Source: an uncultured Gemmatimonadota bacterium (GTDB lineage Bacteria; Gemmatimonadota; Gemmatimonadetes; Gemmatimonadales; Gemmatimonadaceae). Taken from it: a DNA stretch of 6,912 nucleotides. The first letter of the stretch is position 1. Each line of letters starts with the position of its first letter. The translations under genes and the position numbers were made by a program. Shown piece by piece: positions 1 through 4,742 of this stretch. The notes below the pieces were generated by a model. The model made no database searches and was not told where the DNA came from. It saw only the letters and a program-made list of their open reading frames with translations. The stretch is from assembly GCA_946479995.1 (NCBI GenBank), contig CAMLIU010000083.1, forward strand, positions 1 to 6,912. Direction: 5' to 3'.

Positions 1-1
1 G

Positions 2-9
2 CCTTCCTT
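2..9 (-). promoter_or_regulatory. purine-rich ribosome-binding-like sequence at window edge
   Basis: Read on the minus strand, the bases next to the left edge are AAGGAAGG, a plausible Shine-Dalgarno sequence. A start codon at normal spacing would fall just outside the window. It lies 17 nt downstream of the stop of the small minus-strand ORF at 26-199, so it may belong to the next gene of the same transcript. The start codon itself cannot be seen, so this is weak. Confidence 0.22.
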
Positions 10-25
10 CGCTTGACTACATAAC

Positions 26-199
26 TCAGCCAAGCAGATCTACGCGCATTGCCTTGCAATCCATCTTACCAATCTTCACGCACCCTCTCGCGACCCGCCG
101 GCTTGACGCCGATGGTCCGTCCGAGTGCACCTGAAGCTCGGTAAAGATTCCATTTCCCACGAATCGATCGCCGGCCAAAAGACCAGACCGACGACCCAT
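26..199 (-). CDS. possible small protein, 57 aa, unknown
   Basis: This is an unrecognised 57-codon ORF that starts at the ATG whose complement is at 197-199. An AAGGA sequence lies six bases upstream of that ATG, and a good promoter-like sequence lies at 259-287, which is why I list it at all. The predicted product (MGRRSGLLAGDRF...) is basic, with no clear membrane segment, signal peptide or recognisable motif. Third-position GC is visibly lower than in the long genes of this window, so it may be a non-coding leader, a recently acquired small gene, or chance. A TTG start at 218-220 would add seven residues but has less support. No function can be given. Confidence 0.28.
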   Translation of the reverse strand: MGRRSGLLAGDRFVGNGIFTELQVHSDGPSASSRRVARGCVKIGKMDCKAMRVDLLG

Positions 200-258
200 C
201 CTCTTTCCTTCACTTTTCAATCAGCAGTCCGCGATGAAACTCTCGCGGCGAGCCTTGC

Positions 259-287
259 ATTGTAAACGCGTGAGGTGATCGCGGCAA
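259..287 (-). promoter_or_regulatory. sigma70-like promoter, minus strand
   Basis: On the minus strand, TTGCCG (282-287) is followed after exactly 17 bases by TACAAT (259-264). That is 4 of 6 matches to the -35 and 5 of 6 to the -10 consensus. Transcription would begin near 252 and run left, with a leader of about 50 nt before the ATG at 199. It is the best-matching promoter in the window and points away from the methyltransferase gene at 471. Confidence 0.45.
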
Positions 288-470
288 GTGCCGTACAGCA
301 TCACTTCATCACGTCCCCTTCGCTCGTCTCGCGATCGAACGCCTGCGCGCTCGAACGCGTTCAGCGAAGGGTCCGCAAACTACACAAATCCGGCGCTGAC
401 TTCAAGGGGAGCAGGACTGACGACGGACGCCTGCGCGTACACGTCGCGCACGTGCCGTTAGCATTCATGC
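288..470. other. intergenic region upstream of the methyltransferase gene
   Basis: No convincing gene lies here. The long plus-strand frame that crosses it is a shadow of the gene at 471. There is a 10-bp palindrome GAACGCGTTC at 353-362. TAGCAT at 459-464 could act as a -10 for a leaderless transcript starting at or near 471, but no matching -35 is visible. Nothing else is supported. Confidence 0.5.
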
Positions 471-1634
471 ATGCACAGCGCGATCGTCTCCAATCGCGGC
501 GCTCGGCGGTGGGATGCCGGCCACCCGTGGATCTACCGCAGCGACGTCATCCAGCGCCCCGATGGGGACGCCAGTGCCGTCCGCGTTTCCGACCAGCGCG
601 GCAAGCCACTCGGCGTGGCCCTCTGGAGCCCACGCTCGGAGATCTCGTTACGCCTTCTGGACCAGGATGCTGAGGCGACGATCGACGCAGCATGGTGGCG
701 GCGACGTCTCGAGCACGTGCTCGCCCGACGGGCCGGCCTCGATACCGAGACGAACGCGTACCGGCTCGTGCACGGCGAAGGCGACGGCCTCCCCTCTCTC
801 GTGGTGGACCGCTATGACCGGTGGCTCGTGGTCCAGTTGATGAGCGCCGGCCTGGAGCATTACCGCGGCGAGATCGTCAGCGCGCTCCGCGAGATCGCGC
901 GTCCCGCAGGGATCCTCGCCCGCAACGACGTCTCGCTCCGCGTCAAGGAAGGGCTCGGCACCGACGTGGAGCTGCTGGACGGCGCCGTCCCGGACGAGAT
1001 CGAGGTCGAGGAGCACGGAATCCGCTACCTCGCTGCGCCGTGGCGTGGGCAGAAGACGGGCGCCTTCCTCGACCAGCGTGAGAACCGTGCGCTCGTGGGG
1101 CGAGTGGCATTCGGCCAGGCACTCGACTGCTTCAGCTACCACGGCTCGTTCGCCCTCCACCTCGCCCGCAATGCCGAGCATGTCACCGCGCTCGACGCGT
1201 CATCGCATGCGCTCACTCGGGCCGCAGAGAACTTCCGGCGCAACGGACTCGACAACGGCACCTTCATCGAAGCGAATGCCTTCGAGTACCTGAAGGCGAG
1301 CGAACGAGAGCGGGTGCGGTTCGACACGATCGTGCTCGATCCGCCCGCGTTCGCCAAGTCGAAGCCGGCGCTCGCCGCCGGCCTTCGTGGCTACAAGGAG
1401 ATCAACCTGCGCGCGATGCGACTGCTGTCGCCTGGCGGGCTGCTCTTCACGGCGAGCTGCTCATTCCACCTCACGAAGCCGCTATTCTTGGAGATGCTGC
1501 AGGCGGCCGCAGCCGACAGCGGACGACGCATGATCCTCCGCGAGCTCCGCGGGCAGCCGCTCGACCACCCGGAAGTGCTGACCATTCCCGAGACAGGCTA
1601 CATCAAGGGAGCGCTGCTGCAGGCGGGAGACTGA
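471..1634 (+). CDS. class I SAM-dependent rRNA (cytosine-C5) methyltransferase, RlmI family
   Basis: The predicted 387-aa cytoplasmic enzyme matches the RlmI/COG1092 family, whose E. coli member (396 aa) makes 5-methylcytosine in 23S rRNA using S-adenosylmethionine. The N-terminal ~75 residues form a PUA-like RNA-binding domain with the family's HPWIY signature (18-22). The linker and catalytic domain follow, with GQKTG (193-197), DQREN (201-205), a motif I region at 219-226 (DCFSYHGS), Asp242 at the end of strand 2, DPPAFAKSK (290-298) and the SCSFH segment with Cys330 (329-333). The start is firm: an in-frame TAG lies at 459-461, and ATG at 471 is the first initiator after it and places the PUA domain correctly. 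No Shine-Dalgarno sequence is visible, so the mRNA may be leaderless. The gene converges on mutM, and its stop codon lies inside the shared inverted repeat. Orthology to rlmI itself, and hence the exact nucleotide modified, is inferred, not shown. Confidence 0.92.
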   Translation: MHSAIVSNRGARRWDAGHPWIYRSDVIQRPDGDASAVRVSDQRGKPLGVALWSPRSEISLRLLDQDAEATIDAAWWRRRLEHVLARRAGLDTETNAYRLVHGEGDGLPSLVVDRYDRWLVVQLMSAGLEHYRGEIVSALREIARPAGILARNDVSLRVKEGLGTDVELLDGAVPDEIEVEEHGIRYLAAPWRGQKTGAFLDQRENRALVGRVAFGQALDCFSYHGSFALHLARNAEHVTALDASSHALTRAAENFRRNGLDNGTFIEANAFEYLKASERERVRFDTIVLDPPAFAKSKPALAAGLRGYKEINLRAMRLLSPGGLLFTASCSFHLTKPLFLEMLQAAAADSGRRMILRELRGQPLDHPEVLTIPETGYIKGALLQAGD

Positions 1635-1732
1635 GAGAAGGAGAGAAGGGAAGAAGGGGAGACGGGGAGCAGCGAACCAGCGCAGTTCCCGGTCTCCCCT
1701 TCCCTCCTTCCCTCCTTCCCTCCTTCTCTCAG
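1631..1732. terminator. large inverted repeat, probable bidirectional terminator
   Basis: The gap between the convergent methyltransferase and mutM genes is a purine arm followed by a pyrimidine arm. The outer 13 bases CTGAGAGAAGGAG (1631-1643) are perfectly complementary to 1720-1732. An inner block GGGGAGAC (1656-1663) pairs with 1692-1699. The stem can be extended imperfectly to 1668/1686, leaving a loop near 1669-1685. Both stop codons (TGA at 1632-1634 and the minus-strand TGA at 1729-1731) are part of the outer arms. There is no long T-run after either arm, so termination would rely on the long stem. The role is inferred from position. Confidence 0.65.
1700..1723. repeat. three tandem TTCCCTCC octamers
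   Basis: The octamer TTCCCTCC is repeated three times without error (1700-1707, 1708-1715, 1716-1723), then decays into TTCTCTCA. It forms the pyrimidine arm of the inverted repeat and makes that arm about 8 bases longer than the purine arm. This suggests one unit was gained by slippage. The homopurine-homopyrimidine mirror character could favour triplex DNA. Confidence 0.8.
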
Positions 1733-2505
1733 TCCGCCTGACAGAGGGGACAGAAGTACGTGCTCCTGCCTCCCTGCACGATGCGCTCGATGGGAGTGCG
1801 GCAGCGGCGGCAGGGTTTCCCCTCGCGATCGTACACGTCGAGCTTGATGCGGTCATCCGACGTGTAGCGGGAACCGGTGGCCCGCTCGATCACGGCAGCG
1901 ATCGCCGCGCGCAGCTTCTTCACCCGTGGCGGCGCGAGGTCGCGCGCCGGGAGACGCGGGTCGATTCGCGCGCGCCAGAGCGACTCGGCGGCGTAGATGT
2001 TCCCGAGGCCGGCGACGAGCTTCTGGTCGAGCAGGGCCGGCTTGATGGGACCGCGCCTGGTAGCCAGCGCCTCGCCGAGCTGTTCGGCGGTCCAGGAGGG
2101 ATCCGCCGCATCGGGGCCGAGGCCGAGGGCGAGATCGGCACCGGCCGGATGGACGTCGATCGTGGCGAGCGCGCGCGAATCCACGAGCACGAGCCGCGAG
2201 CCATCGGTGAAGTCGAGCACGGCACGGGCGAACTTCGGCAGCGGTGCGTCTACCGCGCTCGCCTCCCAGTCGCCATTCATCCGGAAGTGCACGTGGACGA
2301 TGCGGCCGTCGTCGAGGTGCAGCAGTTGATGCTTGCCACGGCGCTCGATGCGCACGATGCGGGCGCCCTGCAGCGAGCGGCGCACCCGCGGACTGACCCG
2401 GCGTCGGAAGGCGGGATGGAGGAGCTCGAGGCGGGCGATCTCGCGGCCCTGCGCCCTGCGTCGCAGTTCGTCTACCGCCGCCTGCACTTCCGGCAACTCG
2501 GGCAT
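1729..2505 (-). CDS. mutM: Fpg/Nei-family DNA glycosylase (formamidopyrimidine-DNA glycosylase, MutM)
   Basis: This 258-aa base-excision-repair enzyme of the Fpg/Nei family removes oxidised purines such as 8-oxoguanine and cleaves the strand by beta/delta elimination. The start is fixed by chemistry: Met-Pro-Glu-Leu-Pro-Glu-Val places the catalytic Pro2 and Glu3 directly after Met1. A GAGG (complement at 2510-2513) precedes it at fair spacing. Other family residues seen are Lys58 (RGKHQL), Met76, Arg111, Lys155 in GPIKPALLDQ (152-161), LVAGLGNIYA (163-172), and a C-terminal zinc finger with Cys232, Cys235, Cys252 and Cys255 plus Arg247. Oddities: the usual DPRRFG wedge reads DSRALA (109-114), so the intercalating Phe is Leu. 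The segment between Gly211 and Val224-Tyr225 is about ten residues shorter than in E. coli Fpg and lacks most of the lesion-capping loop. It could therefore be a Nei/MutM variant with altered base preference. The gene is divergent from the CDF gene and convergent with the methyltransferase gene. Confidence 0.93.
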   Translation of the reverse strand: MPELPEVQAAVDELRRRAQGREIARLELLHPAFRRRVSPRVRRSLQGARIVRIERRGKHQLLHLDDGRIVHVHFRMNGDWEASAVDAPLPKFARAVLDFTDGSRLVLVDSRALATIDVHPAGADLALGLGPDAADPSWTAEQLGEALATRRGPIKPALLDQKLVAGLGNIYAAESLWRARIDPRLPARDLAPPRVKKLRAAIAAVIERATGSRYTSDDRIKLDVYDREGKPCRRCRTPIERIVQGGRSTYFCPLCQAD

Positions 2506-2522
2506 GCAACCTCACTGGGGCG

Positions 2523-2550
2523 TTGACAGCGTTCACACGTCCGACACAAA
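2523..2550 (+). promoter_or_regulatory. candidate promoter of the CDF gene (TTGACA -35)
   Basis: A perfect TTGACA lies at 2523-2528. Sixteen bases later CACAAA (2545-2550) is a weak -10. A start of transcription near 2557-2559 would coincide with the ATG at 2559, giving a leaderless mRNA. That agrees with the absence of any Shine-Dalgarno sequence there. The element sits in the short gap divergent to mutM. Confidence 0.42.
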
Positions 2551-2558
2551 CTGCGCCG

Positions 2559-3461
2559 ATGCACACGCCAACTCAATCCGCCGTGACGTTGCCCGACGTG
2601 ACGGAGAACCGTTCCGCAGGAGTGCGTCGTGCATTGATGGTGGTCCTGCTCCTCAACGCCGCGTCCGCGGCGCTGAAGGTGGCGGTCGGGGCGCGCACGG
2701 GCGCGCTCACGGTGCTCGGGGCAGCACTGGAATCCACGCTGGACATGCTGAGCAACGCGGTGGCGATCGCCGCCATCTCGGTCGCGGCGCGCGAGCCCGA
2801 CGAGGACCATCCGTACGGGCACGAGAAGTTCGAGACGCTCGGTACGCTGGCGATCGTCGGCTTCCTGTCCATCACCTGCTTCGAGCTGATCCGTCGCAGC
2901 GTGGGTGAGCTGTCCGGGGCGGCGGTGCCCCCGCTGGCGCGCTCACTCGACGCGATCCTGCTCCTGCTCTCCCTCGCGGTCAACGTGTTCGTGGTGCGCT
3001 ACGAGCAGTCGCGCGGCAGACGGTACCGCAGCGCACTGCTCATGGCGGATGCGTCGCACACCTCGAGCGACATTCTCGTCACGGCACTGGCGCTCGCGTC
3101 GCTGCTGCTGTCGCACCTCGGGTACCCGCGCGCCGACGCCCTGCTCGGCATTGTGGTCGCCATGCTCATCGCATGGAGCGGCTACCAGATCCTGCGCGAC
3201 TCCATACCCGTGCTGGTGGATGCGCGCGGCGTGGAGGCGTCGCAGCTGATGGCGATCGCCCGCTCGGTGCGGGGCGTGGAAGGGGTGCGTTCGGTGAGGT
3301 CGCGTCGGACGTCGTCGGGTCACCTGTTCGTGGAGCTCACGATCCTCGTGCGTGGACAGACGAGCGTGGCAACGGCGCACGACCTCACCGATGAAGTGGA
3401 GGCGGCGATCGGTCGCGAGCTGGGGGTCGCCGACGCCATCGTGCACGTGGAACCGGCGTGA
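2559..3461 (+). CDS. cation diffusion facilitator (CDF) family metal efflux transporter
   Basis: The predicted 300-aa inner-membrane protein matches the CDF family (COG0053, FieF/YiiP-like), which exports divalent metals such as Zn2+, Fe2+ or Mn2+ in exchange for protons. Hydrophobic segments lie near residues 24-44, 48-72, 94-113, 129-148, 169-188 and 193-210, consistent with six helices. A cytosolic C-terminal domain (about 215-300) ends in VHVEP. Transport-site residues are visible: Glu58 and Asp62 in helix 2 (ESTLD, where FieF has DxxxD) and His167 and Asp171 in helix 5 (HTSSD). The interhelical DEDHPYGHEKFE (81-92) gives Asp81, His84 and His88. I start at ATG 2559. A longer form could begin at a TTG at 2523, but that TTG is the first half of a TTGACA promoter box and the extra 12 residues add no family sequence. 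Which metal is carried cannot be told; the first-position Glu is a variation from FieF. Confidence 0.92.
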   Translation: MHTPTQSAVTLPDVTENRSAGVRRALMVVLLLNAASAALKVAVGARTGALTVLGAALESTLDMLSNAVAIAAISVAAREPDEDHPYGHEKFETLGTLAIVGFLSITCFELIRRSVGELSGAAVPPLARSLDAILLLLSLAVNVFVVRYEQSRGRRYRSALLMADASHTSSDILVTALALASLLLSHLGYPRADALLGIVVAMLIAWSGYQILRDSIPVLVDARGVEASQLMAIARSVRGVEGVRSVRSRRTSSGHLFVELTILVRGQTSVATAHDLTDEVEAAIGRELGVADAIVHVEPA

Positions 3462-3488
3462 AGGGATGACCGCTGGTGACGCTCGGGC

Positions 3489-3516
3489 TTGCGCGGGGCC
3501 CGGGGGGTCCTAGCTT
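3489..3516 (+). promoter_or_regulatory. weak candidate promoter for the 255-aa protein gene
   Basis: TTGCGC (3489-3494) and TAGCTT (3511-3516) are separated by 16 bases, each a partial match to consensus. Transcription would start near 3523, leaving about 18 nt before the ATG at 3541, with a C/T-rich leader and no Shine-Dalgarno sequence. Support is modest. Confidence 0.28.
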
Positions 3517-3540
3517 ACGCTCGTCTTCCTCCCCACTTGC

Positions 3541-4308
3541 ATGGCGCAGCGCCCCTCCCGATCGCTCAAGCACGAATACGAGCTCTTCGTCGAACGAGAG
3601 ATCGAGAACTACAAGGAATCGGTGCCGCGCAGCGTACTCCTGTCCATCGGAGACGACGCCGTGCGCGCCCTCGCCGCGCAGCAGCAGTTCGCGCTGACCG
3701 AGCTCCTGCTCGTGGACGAGGTGGACAAGATCATCTTCAAGCGGCTGCGCCTGCCGGCGTACACTACATGGCGGAAGCGGCGAATCCGCCTGCTCGAGGA
3801 GATGCGTCGTCCCGAGCACTGGGGCCTGCGTGCGGACGACGTCGTGGTCCGCGCGGCGCAGTCGGTGAGCGCGTCGTCACGCGTGCTCGTGGCCGGCACG
3901 GAGGTGGAGACGCCGGCGCTGTATCTCGCCGCGAACGGCTGCGACGTGACGGCGCTCGCCGACCATGACGTGGTGCAGCGCGTGCTCGATGCGGCGGAGG
4001 AGGTGGGCCTCGCCGAGCGCGTGCACGCCAGCGCGATGGCGCTGGACTCGTTCACGCCGCAGCACACCCTGACCGCCGTGATCTACTCGCCCGCTGCCTT
4101 TGCCGGGCTGAGCGCGGCGGAGCGGGCGCGCGTGATCCAGCTGCTCCAGAGCGCCACGGCTGACGGCGGCGTGCACCTGGTGCAGACGATCGCGCGTGGC
4201 AAGCGGACGCCCGTATCGCTCGACGAGCTTCAGCGCCGTTATCGCGGCTGGGACGTGACGGTCGAGGAAGGGGCTCCCGACACGTTCCTGGCCAGGAAGC
4301 TTTCCTGA
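3541..4308 (+). CDS. unknown protein with degenerate Rossmann methyltransferase-like domain, 255 aa
   Basis: I do not recognise a named family. Residues 1-100 are charged and mostly helical in character, with KHEYELFVEREIENYKESV near the N-terminus and a basic YTTWRKRRIR stretch (74-83). From about residue 113 the pattern resembles a class I SAM methyltransferase: a hydrophobic strand then VLVAGTEVETPALYLA (115-130), CDVTALADHD (134-143), an acidic strand end near Asp169, a fourth strand TAVIYSPAAF (178-187), the helix SAAERARVIQLL, and an ADGGVHLVQT turn (207-216). The usual glycine-rich GxGxG of motif I is replaced by AGTEVE, so SAM binding is doubtful. No membrane segment or signal peptide is visible. 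ATG 3541 is the first reasonable start, with no Shine-Dalgarno sequence. It stands alone between the CDF gene and the peptide-peptidase-ligase group. It could be a catalytically dead regulator or an unusual methyltransferase; codon use supports it being a real gene. Confidence 0.8.
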   Translation: MAQRPSRSLKHEYELFVEREIENYKESVPRSVLLSIGDDAVRALAAQQQFALTELLLVDEVDKIIFKRLRLPAYTTWRKRRIRLLEEMRRPEHWGLRADDVVVRAAQSVSASSRVLVAGTEVETPALYLAANGCDVTALADHDVVQRVLDAAEEVGLAERVHASAMALDSFTPQHTLTAVIYSPAAFAGLSAAERARVIQLLQSATADGGVHLVQTIARGKRTPVSLDELQRRYRGWDVTVEEGAPDTFLARKLS

Positions 4309-4403
4309 TCGTTGATCGTGGATCGGCGCGATGGCGTGTTGAAAGGACACGACCGAGCCCCATTCCGCACGTGTCAGAACGACACAATTCGCCGAGCCCT
4401 GGC

Positions 4404-4518
4404 GCACTGCCATCGGTGCAAGCTGTTAGCAAACAACGGCTTACATTTTCCTGTCGAACTGGCCCCAGAGGTGCTTGAGGAGGGTTCGCCCCCGACCGTT
4501 CCGGGGGCATTTCTCTTT
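4404..4518 (+). promoter_or_regulatory. hairpin-rich leader upstream of the small peptide gene
   Basis: The 226-bp gap after 4308 has lower GC than its neighbours and contains a series of short stems. GCACTG/CGGTGC (4404-4409 with 4414-4419, loop CCAT) is followed two bases later by GCTGTT/AACGGC (4422-4427 with 4435-4440). A third, stronger stem at 4488-4508 is followed by a pyrimidine/T-rich run. GAGGAGGG at 4478-4485 resembles a Shine-Dalgarno sequence but has no start codon at proper distance. This arrangement, ending 17 bases before the peptide ATG, could be an attenuator or riboswitch-like leader. I match no known riboswitch class. Stems were found by eye, and the first two contain G-U pairs. 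Confidence 0.33.
4488..4518 (+). terminator. terminator-like hairpin before the peptide gene
   Basis: GCCCCCG (4488-4494) pairs perfectly with CGGGGGC (4502-4508) around a 7-base loop and is followed by ATTTCTCTTT. This is the form of an intrinsic terminator with an interrupted T-run. It may end transcripts from the gene at 3541-4308, about 180 bases upstream, or act as an attenuator for the peptide ORF starting at 4535. Confidence 0.55.
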
Positions 4519-4534
4519 CGCAGGCGCTACCATA

Positions 4535-4684
4535 ATGAAGAAGGCCGAACGTCCTCAGGCCGACGAACCCGTCGGCATCGTGATTTCCCGCGGCTCGGAG
4601 CCGGAGAAGGCGCCGCGCTTCAGCGCGTACGAATGGTCGCCGGGCCCGGACGACGAGCTCGAGCCGGAGCTGCAGCCGGCCTGA
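4535..4684 (+). CDS. small acidic proline-rich peptide, 49 aa; possible precursor or substrate of the adjacent enzymes
   Basis: This is a 49-codon ORF I do not recognise. The product begins MKKAERPQADEPVGIVISRG. It has one short hydrophobic stretch (VGIVI, 13-17) and a central PRFSAYEWSPGP (27-38), then ends in an acidic DDELEPELQPA tail. It has 11 Asp/Glu, 6 Lys/Arg and 8 Pro, no Cys and no signal peptide, so it is probably disordered. I chose ATG 4535. A TTG at 4475 would extend the frame but runs through the terminator-like hairpin. No clear Shine-Dalgarno sequence is present. It is followed at 23 bases by a strong intrinsic terminator, then by peptidase and ATP-grasp ligase genes on the same strand. 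A separate abundant short message followed by modifying enzymes is typical of peptide precursors; that role here is inference. It could also be an unrelated small acidic protein. Confidence 0.6.
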   Translation: MKKAERPQADEPVGIVISRGSEPEKAPRFSAYEWSPGPDDELEPELQPA

Positions 4685-4706
4685 TTACGGCAACTCGAGC
4701 ACTGAT

Positions 4707-4742
4707 GAAGCGCCGCGGACGTCCGCGGCGCTTCTCGTTTTC
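4707..4742 (+). terminator. strong intrinsic terminator after the peptide gene
   Basis: GAAGCGCCGCGGAC (4707-4720) is directly followed by its exact reverse complement (4721-4734), a perfect 28-base palindrome that would fold with a small terminal loop. TCGTTTTC follows. It lies 23 bases after the peptide stop and immediately before the peptidase ATG at 4743, so the downstream genes need read-through or their own start site. Confidence 0.87.

Noticed and set aside
2523..2558. TTG start extending the CDF protein by 12 residues
   Set aside because: The TTG is part of a perfect TTGACA -35 box, and the extra residues are not family-like; ATG 2559 is preferred.
1853..2566. Second long minus-strand frame over mutM
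   Set aside because: It is Arg/Pro-rich shadow translation; the mutM frame has the complete family signature.
4293..4307. CAGGAA/TTCCTG hairpin over the stop codon of the 255-aa protein gene
   Set aside because: The stem is short and not followed by a T-run; the TGATCGT repeats after it (4306-4319) are only two heptamers. Not enough for a terminator or operator call.
4371..4385. GTGTC-N5-GACAC inverted repeat as an operator
   Set aside because: Five-base arms occur often by chance, and no promoter overlaps it convincingly.
4404..4508. tRNA or known riboswitch in the leader
   Set aside because: No cloverleaf with T-loop GGTTCRANYCC and acceptor pairing could be built, and no riboswitch core that I know was recognised.
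4475..4534. TTG start extending the 49-aa peptide to 69 residues
   Set aside because: The extension would read through the GC-rich terminator-like hairpin and has an arginine-rich, frame-shadow look. ATG 4535 leads straight into the acidic peptide.
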